This document shows, one piece after another, positions 17,615-26,295 of a stretch of 64,000 nucleotides of DNA. The notes beneath the pieces are model-generated. The model worked only from the letters and a program-made list of their open reading frames with translations. It ran no database searches and was not told where the DNA came from. The DNA comes from Dyadobacter sp. UC 10 (GTDB lineage: Bacteria > Bacteroidota > Bacteroidia > Cytophagales > Spirosomataceae). The position numbers were made by a program, and so were the translations under genes. The first letter of the stretch is position 1. Each line of letters opens with the position of its first letter. The DNA lies in assembly GCF_008369915.1 (NCBI RefSeq), contig NZ_VSRN01000001.1, positions 6,630,501-6,694,500 of the forward strand, written 5' to 3'.

Positions 17615-18913
17615 ATGGAACAACCCAAGATTGGCAATTACCGCTGGATTATCTGTGCGCTCCTCTTTTTTGCGACCACTATCAATTACATCGACAGACA
17701 GATTCTTGGATTATTAAAGCCCACCCTCGAAGTTGAATTCAACTGGACAGAATCAGATTACGCAAATATTGTAATGGTATTCGCAGCCTGCTATGCCCTG
17801 GGATATATCGTGTTCGGGAATATTATAGACAAAATCGGCTCCAAACTGGGTTACGCTGTTTCAATCGTGGTGTGGAGTATTGCCGCGATCCTGCATGCAT
17901 TTGTCAAAAGCACATTCGGTTTCGGAGCAGTGAGGGCACTTTTAGGCCTGGGAGAATCGGGTAACTTTCCGGCGGCTGTGAAAGCGACTGCCGAGTGGTT
18001 CCCAAAACGCGAGCGGGCCCTTGCCACGGGTATATTCAACTCCGGCACCAGTATCGGCGCAGTTGCTGCGCCTATTCTTGTTCCCTGGCTGCTGGGCGCT
18101 TATGGCTGGCAGGAAGCTTTCCTGATTACGGGAGCACTCGGATTTGTATGGCTGATTTTCTGGTGGTTGTTTTATGAAATCCCTTCCCGCCACAAAAAAG
18201 TGACGCCGGAAGAATATGCATTTATCCATAGTGACAATGAACTGACTGACGGAGAAGACCAGAAGCCAATCCACTGGACAAAACTGCTCCAATTACGCCA
18301 GTCGTGGGTTTTTATCGTAGGTAAATTCCTGACCGACCCGATCTGGTGGTTCTTCCTTTTCTGGCTTCCCTCCTATTTCGCAACGACTTTCGATCTCGAT
18401 CTTAAAAAGCCAAGCCTTCACCTGGCGATCGTTTATACGGCGACCACATTCGGCAGCATTGGCGGCGGTTACCTTTCTTCCTATTTAATTAAAAAAGGCT
18501 GGCAGCCGCTGAGAGCACGTAAAGCCGCCCTGCTGATTGTTGCTTTTGCAGTATTGCCGATCATTCTTGCGCAGTTTGCCAGCAATGTCTGGGTGGTAGT
18601 AGGCATTATCAGTATTGCAGCTGCCGCGCACCAGGCATGGAGCGCCAACATTTTCACGGTTGTTTCTGATATTTTCCCCAAACGCGCTGTAAGCTCTGTG
18701 GTAGGGATCGGAGGGATGGCCGGTTCGCTGGGTTCCACTTTCTTTCCGCTTGTGGTAGGCGCACTGCTGGATTATTATAAAGCGGCGGGGAACATCGGCG
18801 CAGGGTACAATGTCTTGTTCGTGATTTGCGGGCTGGCCTATTTTGTAGCCTGGATCATCATACATTTCCTGACGAAAAATATGAAACCAGTTGAAGAAGC
18901 GTTAAGAGATTAA
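17615..18913 (+). CDS. MFS transporter, hexuronate (ExuT)-like
   Basis: A 432-residue major facilitator with 12 predicted helices. The start at 17615 (MEQPKIGNYRWIICALLFFA) is chosen because family members begin with this short loop before helix 1, and because the longer frame from 17471 runs through the surE terminator. The TINYIDRQILGLLKP segment, the GLGESGNFPAAVKATAEWFPKRERALATGIFNSG block and the second-half WWFFLFWLPSYF are typical of the anion:cation symporter family (ExuT, GarP, glucarate and hexuronate transporters). Sugar-acid uptake with protons is the likely role. The next gene, 43 bases on, is a secreted dehydrogenase-like cytochrome protein, which fits a sugar-oxidation theme. 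Confidence 0.88.
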   Translation: MEQPKIGNYRWIICALLFFATTINYIDRQILGLLKPTLEVEFNWTESDYANIVMVFAACYALGYIVFGNIIDKIGSKLGYAVSIVVWSIAAILHAFVKSTFGFGAVRALLGLGESGNFPAAVKATAEWFPKRERALATGIFNSGTSIGAVAAPILVPWLLGAYGWQEAFLITGALGFVWLIFWWLFYEIPSRHKKVTPEEYAFIHSDNELTDGEDQKPIHWTKLLQLRQSWVFIVGKFLTDPIWWFFLFWLPSYFATTFDLDLKKPSLHLAIVYTATTFGSIGGGYLSSYLIKKGWQPLRARKAALLIVAFAVLPIILAQFASNVWVVVGIISIAAAAHQAWSANIFTVVSDIFPKRAVSSVVGIGGMAGSLGSTFFPLVVGALLDYYKAAGNIGAGYNVLFVICGLAYFVAWIIIHFLTKNMKPVEEALRD

Positions 18914-18956
18914 TATTTAGTAAAACCCACTGAACTGCAGGAAATAATTTCTTTCA

Positions 18957-21275
18957 ATGAAAAAGTACCGTTACCCCTTCCTTTTTCTGGCGCTTTCGTT
19001 TTCGCTGGTTTATTGTAAAACCAATAAGCAAACAACGACCGCCAATACTACCAGCGCTGTTGAAACTACGAAAGAGGAAGCACCGGTAACAAAGCCGGCA
19101 GGATCTCCGTTTATCGCACCCGAAAAAACCATTGGCCTGATGCAGGTAGAAGAAGGTTTTGAGGTGAAACTGGTTGCTGCCGAGCCACTTGTTAGCGCGC
19201 CCGTGGCCATGCAGTTTGATGATCAGGCCAGAATGTGGGTGGTTGAGATGACGGGCTACATGCCCGATACCATCGGTACCGGCGAAGATATTCCCAATGG
19301 GAACATCGTGATCCTGGAAGACAAAAATAAGGACGGCGTGTACGACGACCGTAAAGTGATCATTGACTCACTCGTGCTTCCCCGAGCAATATGCCTGATC
19401 GAAAACGGTATTCTGGTGGCGGAACCTACCAATCTTTGGTTTTATGAAATAAAAAATGACAAAGCTGGAAAACGGGTGCTGGTCGACCCTAAATACACCG
19501 AGGGGGGCAACGTTGAGCATCAGCCGAACGGCTTGCTGCGTGCTATGGACAACTGGATTTACAATGCCAAGTCTGACAAGCGCTATCGGAAAGTTGGAAA
19601 CAAGTGGTTGATCGAACGTACTCATTTTCGTGGGCAGTGGGGCATTTGCCAGGATAATTATGGAAGACTTTATTACAATAACAACTCTCAGAACCTGATC
19701 GGTGATTACTTCCCTTCGGGCGTGGGCGCTTCCAATAAGAACCAGAGAGGCGTCGCGGGATACAATGAAAAGTCCGTCGCTAACAATAAGGTCTACCCGC
19801 TCCATCCTACTCCCGGCGTGAACCGTGGTTACATGAAAAACATACTGGACGACAGCCTGCGTCTCAACGACTTCACCGCCGCAGCTGGCCCGGTTGTGTA
19901 CAGGGGCGATCTGTTCGGACAGGCATTTGAATTCAATGCATTTGTTCCGGAACCATCGGCTAACCTGATCAAGCGAAATATTCTGGCACAAAAAGGGTAC
20001 GTAGTCAAAGGAGAGCAGGCTTACAAGGGAAAAGAATTCCTGGCCAGCACCGACGAGCGTTTTCGTCCGGTGAGCCTGTACAATGCACCCGATGGCGCCA
20101 TGTATATCCTGGATATGTACAGGGGCATTATCCAGCACAAAACCTACCTGACACCTTATCTGAAAGACCAGATCGGCAAAAGGAGCCTCACGCAGCCACT
20201 TTCCAGCGGAAGGATTTACAAAGTGGTACCCAAAAAATCCGTGGCGAAACCTGTGCTGATCCCCGGCGATGCAAAGGAACTTGTGAAGCTGCTCGGCCAT
20301 CCGAATGGCTGGGTCCGCGACAGGGTGCAACAAAAACTGATTGACGGGAAATATAACCAGACCGTTTCCGCATTGCGCGAGGCGGTGAAGCAAACAGCAA
20401 ATCCGTTACTTGCTATTCATGCATTATGGACCCTGGAAGGATTAAATTCGCTCAAAACGGAAGAAGTACTCGCCTGGCTGAGACGACCCGACTGGACTTA
20501 CAAAATGCAGGCACTCGCAGTATCGCCCGCAATTATGACACCTACTTCCTACCAGCAACTGACCACCGTGTTCGATGATCTGATCAATCAAAACGATACG
20601 CTTTCGGCGCCATATGTCGCATTGCTGTGTAAAAGCGTGTCCACATTCGATACGACTGCATCCAACAATCTGCTGACCAAACTGGCCACAAAATATCCGA
20701 ATAACCGCTTTGTCGCCGACGCCGTGATCAGTAACCTGGAAGGCCGGGAAGAGGCATTCCAAACCCAGCTCACCGCTTCCCTAACCGACGAGAATCTGCT
20801 TATTAACAAGCAACTGAAGAAAGTAATCACCGCAGTGCGCAGTGCACAGGCGAACAGAAATCCCGATATGCTCAAAAAGCAGTTTCCGAAGGGGGAAGCT
20901 TTATTTACGTCGATTTGCCAAACTTGCCACGGTGCTGATGGCGGTGGTGTGAAATCATTGGCACCTCCCCTGAATCAGTCGGAATGGGTTACGGGTAGTA
21001 AAGACAAATTGATTTCTATTATCTTGTTTGGGCTGACCGGCCCCGTAAAAGTGAACGGCCACGTTTATCAGACGCCCGAAGTAAGCGGCGACATGCCCGG
21101 TATTGGTTACGACAAGGATATGCCTAACGAAGACATCGCACAACTCCTGAGTTTCATCCGCAAATCATGGCGTAACAATGCCGACAATGTCAGCACGGAA
21201 GAAGTCGCGAAGGTCCGACAAAAACTGACCGGCCGTGAAAAAGCATTTACAGAGGCAGAGTTGAATGGGATTTGA
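18957..21275 (+). CDS. PVC-type dehydrogenase-like lipoprotein with C-terminal cytochrome c domain
   Basis: A 772-residue predicted lipoprotein (lipobox LVYC, Cys20) followed by a Thr-rich linker, a beta-propeller region of the membrane-bound dehydrogenase type (EEGFEVKLVAAEPLVSAPVA, then DQARMWVVEMTGYMPDT and GNIVILEDKNKDGVYDDR, residues about 60-430), a helical HEAT-like stretch (about 430-640), and a C-terminal cytochrome c domain with the haem motif CQTCHG near residue 653 and a later Met-rich segment GDMPGIGYDKDMP as possible axial ligand. It probably oxidises a sugar or sugar alcohol outside the cytoplasmic membrane and passes electrons to the haem. The cofactor of the propeller is not certain. 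It follows the MFS gene closely and is likely co-expressed. Confidence 0.83.
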   Translation: MKKYRYPFLFLALSFSLVYCKTNKQTTTANTTSAVETTKEEAPVTKPAGSPFIAPEKTIGLMQVEEGFEVKLVAAEPLVSAPVAMQFDDQARMWVVEMTGYMPDTIGTGEDIPNGNIVILEDKNKDGVYDDRKVIIDSLVLPRAICLIENGILVAEPTNLWFYEIKNDKAGKRVLVDPKYTEGGNVEHQPNGLLRAMDNWIYNAKSDKRYRKVGNKWLIERTHFRGQWGICQDNYGRLYYNNNSQNLIGDYFPSGVGASNKNQRGVAGYNEKSVANNKVYPLHPTPGVNRGYMKNILDDSLRLNDFTAAAGPVVYRGDLFGQAFEFNAFVPEPSANLIKRNILAQKGYVVKGEQAYKGKEFLASTDERFRPVSLYNAPDGAMYILDMYRGIIQHKTYLTPYLKDQIGKRSLTQPLSSGRIYKVVPKKSVAKPVLIPGDAKELVKLLGHPNGWVRDRVQQKLIDGKYNQTVSALREAVKQTANPLLAIHALWTLEGLNSLKTEEVLAWLRRPDWTYKMQALAVSPAIMTPTSYQQLTTVFDDLINQNDTLSAPYVALLCKSVSTFDTTASNNLLTKLATKYPNNRFVADAVISNLEGREEAFQTQLTASLTDENLLINKQLKKVITAVRSAQANRNPDMLKKQFPKGEALFTSICQTCHGADGGGVKSLAPPLNQSEWVTGSKDKLISIILFGLTGPVKVNGHVYQTPEVSGDMPGIGYDKDMPNEDIAQLLSFIRKSWRNNADNVSTEEVAKVRQKLTGREKAFTEAELNGI

Positions 21276-21305
21276 TACAAGTTACTCCGTATTCGGTTCC
21301 TGAAT

Positions 21306-21797
21306 TTATCCTCCTACCGCCATTGCCATAAATAAATTCGCAGCAAATCCCGAGTAAAGGATGAGTTCTACCATTTCATGATTTACTTCCTGATTGTCTG
21401 CTATCTCAATGCCGTAGTTATAGCTGATTCTTTTCCAGTTGAAATTTTGTTTCAATGAAAGGATTTTAGTTTCGTATTGGTCGAATAATTCAAACCCCAT
21501 TTCCCAGAATCCAACCGCTTTCAGCGCGTATTGTTTTCCGACTCCATTCTCGCTTTTTAATATAATACGCACATCTCCATTCCAGTTGAGTTCGATGTAC
21601 CCGTTGTCTAACCCATTTTTCACAATGTGAAACTTGCTGTGCCAGATGTTCCTAAGCTCTATTTCGATTTTATCTGATTCAAATAATGTTTCAGCTTTGC
21701 TGGCAAACCAATTAGAATACGTCAGTTCTAAAAGTCTTTCACCACTATCACTTTTAATTTCAAAATTTCCCCGGGCAGAAGTTGACCATATTTCCAT
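21306..21797 (-). CDS. Hypothetical protein
   Basis: A 163-residue protein with no recognised family. It is rich in beta-strand-like alternation and aromatic residues (for example LTYSNWFASKAETLF, IRNIWHSKF-like segments and GFWEMGFELFDQYETKILSL) and ends with a hydrophobic stretch ILYSGFAANLFMAMA that could be a membrane anchor. The general look recalls Tubby/LURP-like scramblase folds, but that is only an impression. It lies 75 bases downstream of the sigma-factor unit in the same direction and could belong to it. Confidence 0.6.
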   Translation of the reverse strand: MEIWSTSARGNFEIKSDSGERLLELTYSNWFASKAETLFESDKIEIELRNIWHSKFHIVKNGLDNGYIELNWNGDVRIILKSENGVGKQYALKAVGFWEMGFELFDQYETKILSLKQNFNWKRISYNYGIEIADNQEVNHEMVELILYSGFAANLFMAMAVGG

Positions 21798-21872
21798 TTG
21801 ATTTTTGTCTTAAATTACCAAAACGGTTAAATATTGGTATCGTGAAGATTTATGCACTCTAATTACCACCTG

Positions 21873-22520
21873 TTATTCTCCCTGCTTTAATTTCTCCATC
21901 TCTGCAATTGTTTCTTTCAGTTTCCCGAATACCCTTCCATACATCATACCCACTTCCCACTTATAGATCCGGACTGAAAAATAGGACATCAGCAAAATCA
22001 TAGCTCCTGCTATCATGATTGCAATTAATGGAACATTACCGATAAATATTAAGTCTGGAAACCGGTGGTGTATTTTCAAAATAATTCCTTGCTTGTACCA
22101 GGCTGACCAGATCGTACTGATGGAAATCAGAACATAAAGCGGATAGGAAAAACGGGCTATTTTCTCACATTTCGAAAGTATATCTTCAAGCCACCGATCG
22201 AAAGATTGGAGGTACTCAAAGCTTGTCGTTCCCTGATCCAGTGTTTCGATGCTGTAAATTAACTTATTGTTGTACCAAAACGTAACAAGAAGCAGGATAG
22301 AAGCAGCAATACCCTGCCAAAGTGCATCCACGAAATAGTGGATAACGGGTAATAAAATTGACATCACGACAATGAGCATTTGATTGAACCTGAACATCCG
22401 CTTCACCTTATCGACCACGTGTTTCGATCTCTGATTATACAAATCATTAATCTTCGGGACAACTAAACTTGTTTCATTTAGAAAGCCGTTTTTCCAAATT
22501 TCTTCAATTGAATTTTTCAT
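21873..22520 (-). CDS. Membrane protein encoded with an ECF sigma factor (possible anti-sigma function)
   Basis: A 215-residue protein with a soluble N-terminal 45 residues followed by four predicted transmembrane helices (two near 48-85, one near 125-145, one near 165-185) and a short basic and acidic tail. Its start codon lies within the 3' end of the sigma factor gene (17-base overlap), so the two are translationally coupled. Coupled membrane partners of ECF sigma factors are often anti-sigma factors that hold the sigma factor at the membrane; no zinc-finger anti-sigma motif (HxxxCxxC) is visible, so that role is inferred from position alone. Confidence 0.65.
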   Translation of the reverse strand: MKNSIEEIWKNGFLNETSLVVPKINDLYNQRSKHVVDKVKRMFRFNQMLIVVMSILLPVIHYFVDALWQGIAASILLLVTFWYNNKLIYSIETLDQGTTSFEYLQSFDRWLEDILSKCEKIARFSYPLYVLISISTIWSAWYKQGIILKIHHRFPDLIFIGNVPLIAIMIAGAMILLMSYFSVRIYKWEVGMMYGRVFGKLKETIAEMEKLKQGE

Positions 22521-22998
22521 CGAGTATCTTTTTTAAGCGTTCCTTGATTCTGTTCACACGCACACCAATATTATTCGCATTTGTACCCAGGATATCGGCA
22601 ATTTCCTGATATGATTTTTCTTCGAGATACAACAGGATCAATGCCCTGTCGACTTCCGACAATTTCCTGATCGCCACATACAGCAAGTTCAAAGATTCAT
22701 CTTCAAACGCCCTGTTTTCGGTTACGATCACATCGGGTAAAACATCCGAAGTGAAATACGTTTGTCCGGCAGTTTTTTTCTGTTTGAGCAGCGTCAGACA
22801 TACGTTCAATGCAACGCGATATACCCAGGTCGACCATTCACATTGCCCGCGAAAAGTATGTTTGCTCCGCCAGATCTGCAGACATACTTCCTGGTAGTAA
22901 TCCTCAAAATCCTCCTGCGAATTGGTATACGCCCTGCAAATCTTGATGATGATGCCCGAAAACGGTAAAATCGATATGTGGTAAAAATCTGAACTCAC
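22504..22998 (-). CDS. RNA polymerase sigma factor, ECF subfamily
   Basis: A 164-residue sigma-70 family protein of the ECF type. Region 2 is seen in SQEDFEDYYQEVCLQIWRS and FRGQCEWSTWVYRVALNVCL (core-binding and -10 recognition), and region 4 in LSEVDRALILLYLEEKSYQEIADILG followed by the recognition helix TNANNIGVRVNRIKERLKKIL. Length is normal. It is followed by an overlapping membrane-protein gene. A perfect 14-base palindrome lies 39 bases upstream of its start (23037-23050). Confidence 0.92.
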   Translation of the reverse strand: MSSDFYHISILPFSGIIIKICRAYTNSQEDFEDYYQEVCLQIWRSKHTFRGQCEWSTWVYRVALNVCLTLLKQKKTAGQTYFTSDVLPDVIVTENRAFEDESLNLLYVAIRKLSEVDRALILLYLEEKSYQEIADILGTNANNIGVRVNRIKERLKKILDEKFN

Positions 22999-23036
22999 TT
23001 TTCTGGGTAAGGTGTGTATTCGTTTTAGTATTGCAA

Positions 23037-23050
23037 GTCAAACGTTTGAC
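23037..23050. promoter_or_regulatory. Perfect 14-bp palindrome upstream of the ECF sigma factor gene
   Basis: GTCAAACGTTTGAC is a perfect palindrome centred about 45 bases upstream of the sigma factor ATG at 22998. Its position suits an operator or a promoter element for the sigma-membrane protein pair. No factor can be assigned. Confidence 0.4.
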
Positions 23051-23224
23051 AGAGAATTCAACCGTGTTTCTCTTCTTTCCCTAGTTAGTGGCTAAACTCA
23101 GAAAACATTACAGGTCACAGGTTTTTTTAATTTAAAAGCTACGGCACTTCGATCCATCCTCTCCGATCGAAACATCGACGAAGAAATCTATTATCCCTCA
23201 TAGTGAACTTTTCAGCCCCCAATA

Positions 23225-23244
23225 ATGTCACAGAATTGAGACAT
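23225..23244. promoter_or_regulatory. Operator site 1 for the adjacent TetR regulator
   Basis: TGTCACA-GAAT-TGAGACA at 23226-23243, an inverted repeat with a four-base spacer and one mismatch, flanked by A and T to give ATGTC...GACAT. It sits 32 bases before the TTG start of the TetR-type gene. The same right half and spacing recur at 23848-23865 in front of the flavoprotein gene, which supports both as binding sites of the regulator encoded between them. Confidence 0.65.
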
Positions 23245-23275
23245 ACCATATATACTCGACCAAAATCAAAAACTC

Positions 23276-23830
23276 TTGAAAGACACCGAGCAAAGTATCA
23301 TTGAAGCGGCGATCCTGATTTTTAACGAGGACCTCTCTGCACCGCTCGAAAAGGTAGCGGAAAGGGCGCAAACCACGAGGCGGACGCTCCACCGGTATTT
23401 CAAGGACAGGAGTGAATTGATGCAGCAATGCAAGGCGGAGATCAGAAGAGCCTGCTACAAAGCGATGCAACAGGCTTACGACAGCACCGAAGACCCGGTA
23501 AAGCGGCTGGAATATATGTTTTATGCGGGCATTGAATGTGGTACAAAAGATACTTTTCTGCACAAATTGCACACTTTGCACGATCATCAGCACCAGGCGC
23601 ACGACAAGGAATGTGTCGAATACGACGACACCTTTTCAGTCTGGAAATCACATTTGAAGTACCTGCAACAGGAAGGAATGATCAGCCCGATGATGACGAT
23701 AGAGTGGATGCACCAGCTGTTCCAGGGAATCGTCGGCGCTTCGGTATCTTCCCGCAACAACCCTAAAATGCCGTTGGAAGAAGTTAAGAAACTCGGCTGG
23801 TTTTCGTTCAGCCGGGGCATTGGTCTCTAA
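23276..23830 (+). CDS. TetR/AcrR-family transcriptional regulator
   Basis: A 184-residue regulator. The N-terminal helix-turn-helix is clear: EQSIIEAAILIFNEDLSAPLEKVAERAQTTRRTLHRYFKDRSELM, with the RTLHRYF recognition helix typical of TetR proteins; the rest is the helical ligand domain. No ATG precedes this domain, so the start is the TTG at 23276, which gives the usual short lead-in. It probably represses both itself and the flavoprotein gene through the two matching inverted repeats on either side. The ligand is unknown; the target suggests a redox or electrophile signal. Confidence 0.88.
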   Translation: MKDTEQSIIEAAILIFNEDLSAPLEKVAERAQTTRRTLHRYFKDRSELMQQCKAEIRRACYKAMQQAYDSTEDPVKRLEYMFYAGIECGTKDTFLHKLHTLHDHQHQAHDKECVEYDDTFSVWKSHLKYLQQEGMISPMMTIEWMHQLFQGIVGASVSSRNNPKMPLEEVKKLGWFSFSRGIGL

Positions 23831-23847
23831 ATTTTTTTGTACATACA

Positions 23848-23865
23848 TGTCTCATTTTTGAGACA
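23848..23865. promoter_or_regulatory. Operator site 2 for the TetR regulator, before the flavoprotein gene
   Basis: TGTCTCA-TTTT-TGAGACA is a perfect 7-bp inverted repeat with a four-base spacer, 17 bases before the ATG at 23883. It matches site 1 (23226-23243) in length, spacing and 13 of 14 arm positions. A protein bound here would block transcription or early elongation of the flavoprotein gene. Confidence 0.72.
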
Positions 23866-23882
23866 AAAACCCAGATAACAAT

Positions 23883-24794
23883 ATGATTCAGGAAAATGAT
23901 TTTGATGTAGTGATCGTTGGAGGCAGTTATGCCGGACTTTCAGCAGCTATGGCGCTTGGCCGCTCCTTGTGGAAAGTGGCTGTTATCGATAGTGGCAAGC
24001 CCTGCAATGCACAAACGCCGCATTCGCATAATTTCATCACCCACGACGGAGACACGCCCGCAGCAATCGCAGCTGCTGCCAAAGAGCAGGTACTGGCCTA
24101 CCCGACCGTTCAGTTTATAGAGGATCTCGTAACCGGCGTCAGCGGCGAGGACAACCAATTTGAAGTATTTACTGAAAAAGGCCTGCAATTGAATGTCAAA
24201 AAAGTGTTGTTTGCAACCGGCGTAAAAGACCTCATGCCCGACCTGCCCGGCCACGCGGAATGCTGGGGTATCAGCGTAATCCACTGTCCCTTTTGTCACG
24301 GTTACGAATACCACGACGAAGAAACGGGGATTATAACAAACGGCGAAATGACGCTTGACTTCGCGAAGCTGATCAGGAACTGGACACCTAAACTGACCAT
24401 TTTCACAAATGGACCGGCTGTTTTTGGAGATCAGGTGAAGGATAGCCTGGAAGAATTGGGCGTTTCATTAAATGAAAGAACCATTGAAAAAATCGAGCAC
24501 CGGAATGGTTACGTCAGCCAGCTCGTGTTTACAGATCACACTACCCAACATTTGAAAGCCCTGTATTCCAGACCGCCTTTTGTCCAGCATTGCCGGATTC
24601 CCGAGCAATTGGGCTGTACGCTGACTGAGCAGGGGCATATCAGCGTAGATACCACCCAGCGCACCAGCGTTGCAGGCATTTTCGCAGCGGGCGACAATAC
24701 CACCATGGCAAGATCCGTGTCCGGTTCAATAGCGGCCGGCGGGATGGCAGGCGCAAGGATATGCCATGATTTGATCAGCCAGCAATATTCTTAG
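23883..24794 (+). CDS. FAD-dependent oxidoreductase, thioredoxin reductase-like
   Basis: A 303-residue flavoprotein. FAD-binding is shown by DVVIVGGSYAGLSAAMALGR near the start and by the C-terminal SVAGIFAAGDNTTMARSV; the redox centre is a CPFC pair (C135 and C138) in HCPFCHGYEY, placed as in thioredoxin reductase. The NAD(P)-binding loop of classical TrxR (GxGxxA) is not recognisable at ITNGEMTLDFAKL, so the electron donor is uncertain and it may be an oxidase-type or ferredoxin-linked relative. It is directly downstream of operator 2 and is the probable target of the TetR regulator. Confidence 0.85.
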   Translation: MIQENDFDVVIVGGSYAGLSAAMALGRSLWKVAVIDSGKPCNAQTPHSHNFITHDGDTPAAIAAAAKEQVLAYPTVQFIEDLVTGVSGEDNQFEVFTEKGLQLNVKKVLFATGVKDLMPDLPGHAECWGISVIHCPFCHGYEYHDEETGIITNGEMTLDFAKLIRNWTPKLTIFTNGPAVFGDQVKDSLEELGVSLNERTIEKIEHRNGYVSQLVFTDHTTQHLKALYSRPPFVQHCRIPEQLGCTLTEQGHISVDTTQRTSVAGIFAAGDNTTMARSVSGSIAAGGMAGARICHDLISQQYS

Positions 24795-24828
24795 TATGTT
24801 TGCAGGCAATTAACGCTCACCAATTCTG

Positions 24829-26007
24829 ATGTCAATTTTTAATACCCCGGCCAATATCGTCATTACCTGCTACCGTCGCCTGGCACCGTTTCTGGAACAG
24901 GAAGTACGGGAACTCGGATTTGAGGTCGAAGAAACCTTCGCGACCGGCGTGCGCATCAAAGGCACCGTCAATGATTGTATCCGGCTCAACCTCAACCTGT
25001 ACTGCGCGAGCCAGGTACTTTATAGCCTGGGCAAGTTTACCTCACGCAATGCCACCGACGTTTACCGTTTTCTCTCCGATATTGCCTGGGAAAACCTGCT
25101 GCCGGAAGACGGTTATTTCTCCGTTACCAGCAATGTTCACAACGAGACGGTCAACAACTCGATGTTCGTGAATGTGAAGGTGAAAGATGCGATCGTGGAC
25201 CGGATCCGCGCTAAAAAAGGAATCCGTCCTTCCTCAGGTTCTGAAATGGACCAGGCTGTGATACATCTGTTCTGGAAAGAAGACCAGGCGGAAATTTTCA
25301 TTGATACCTCCGGCGAAACGATTGCCAGGCACGGCTACCGCAAAATTCCCGGACAGGCACCTATGCTGGAATCGCTGGCATCCGCAACTATTCTGGCCAG
25401 CAAATGGGACAGAAAATCGGTGTTCATCAACCCGATGTGCGGGTCGGGGACATTGGCAATCGAAGCTGCATTGATCGCGACCAACAGCAAGCCCGGCCTG
25501 TTCCGAAATAACTATTCATTCCAATATTTCCTGGGTTACGACGAGGAATTCTACTATGCCGAGCAAGACAAAGTCGAAGCGCAGATTACTGACGCCCACG
25601 GCCTGAGGATCATCGCAACGGACCATAGTGAAAAAGCGATCGAAAATGCGCGCAAGAATGCGATTGCTGCCGGAGTGGCTGATCGGATTGAATTTGCAGT
25701 ATGCGATTTCACCGAAACAGAAATACCGCAGGAAAACAAGGGCGTATTTTTCGTCAACCCGGAATATGGCGAGCGGCTGGGTGAAGAGCAGGAACTTGAA
25801 GAAACCTATGCCCGGATTGGTGATTTTATGAAACAGAAGTGTGGCGGATATTCCGGATATATCTTCACCGGCAACCTGGATCTTGCCAAAAAAATAGGGC
25901 TGAAAGCAAAGCGCAGGATCGAATTCTATTCGGGCAAAATCGACTGCCGGCTGCTGGAATACGAGCTTTATGAGGGCACGAGGCGAATTGTACAACCTGT
26001 TGCTTAA
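24829..26007 (+). CDS. THUMP-domain class I rRNA methyltransferase (RlmL N-terminal type)
   Basis: A 392-residue RNA methyltransferase. The N-terminal ferredoxin-like and THUMP region (CYRRLAPFLEQEVRELGFEV to about residue 165) precedes a Rossmann domain with the SAM motif FINPMCGSGTLAIEAALIAT and the catalytic motif VNPEYGERLGEE, an NPPY-type site with Glu replacing the second Pro. Related proteins form m2G2445 in 23S rRNA; that target is likely but not proven. The RlmK half found fused in E. coli is absent, as is usual outside gammaproteobacteria. It starts 34 bases after the flavoprotein gene. Confidence 0.88.
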   Translation: MSIFNTPANIVITCYRRLAPFLEQEVRELGFEVEETFATGVRIKGTVNDCIRLNLNLYCASQVLYSLGKFTSRNATDVYRFLSDIAWENLLPEDGYFSVTSNVHNETVNNSMFVNVKVKDAIVDRIRAKKGIRPSSGSEMDQAVIHLFWKEDQAEIFIDTSGETIARHGYRKIPGQAPMLESLASATILASKWDRKSVFINPMCGSGTLAIEAALIATNSKPGLFRNNYSFQYFLGYDEEFYYAEQDKVEAQITDAHGLRIIATDHSEKAIENARKNAIAAGVADRIEFAVCDFTETEIPQENKGVFFVNPEYGERLGEEQELEETYARIGDFMKQKCGGYSGYIFTGNLDLAKKIGLKAKRRIEFYSGKIDCRLLEYELYEGTRRIVQPVA

Positions 26008-26085
26008 TGCAATTATAGTCTTTAAACCAGAATCTTTGGCACGATAATTAGATTACCTAAGGCATAATCAAACAAACACTTTGTC

Positions 26086-26259
26086 ATGAAACAGTCACAA
26101 AATTCGGGCACAATGAGTCAAAACCATAGTTCCCGGACAAGGCCTGAAAACAAGGACAATTTGGACAGTAGGCACAAGGAAGAAGAGATGGTAAAAGGTA
26201 ATCATATTACCAACAACCATCAGGAAAAACGAAGCCTTAATAAACAAAGGCAAAGTTGA
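26086..26259 (+). CDS. Small basic hydrophilic protein (57 residues)
   Basis: An ATG at 26086 opens a 57-codon frame ending TGA at 26257-26259. The peptide is almost devoid of hydrophobic residues and rich in N, S, Q, K, R and E, with RTRPENKDNLDSRHKEEEM near its centre and VKGNHITNNHQEKRS after it; such composition suggests an unstructured cytoplasmic protein. It fills most of the 335-base gap between two larger genes and is followed 36 bases later by a good terminator, which supports a real transcript. I do not assign a function. Similar small disordered proteins are frequent in Bacteroidota, from memory only. Confidence 0.6.
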   Translation: MKQSQNSGTMSQNHSSRTRPENKDNLDSRHKEEEMVKGNHITNNHQEKRSLNKQRQS

Positions 26260-26295
26260 CCAGTCAATTTTTGTGTTTATTGTGATTAGAGTGAG

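Noticed and set aside
19368..20393. 341-residue minus-strand frame
   Set aside because: It is a long shadow of the dehydrogenase-like gene on the other strand and shows no domain or signal of its own.
26037..26051. Possible sigma-54 promoter (TGGCAC-N5-TTAG) before the small gene
   Set aside because: The -24 part TGGCAC is perfect but the -12 GC dinucleotide is missing, so it is not a valid sigma-54 site.
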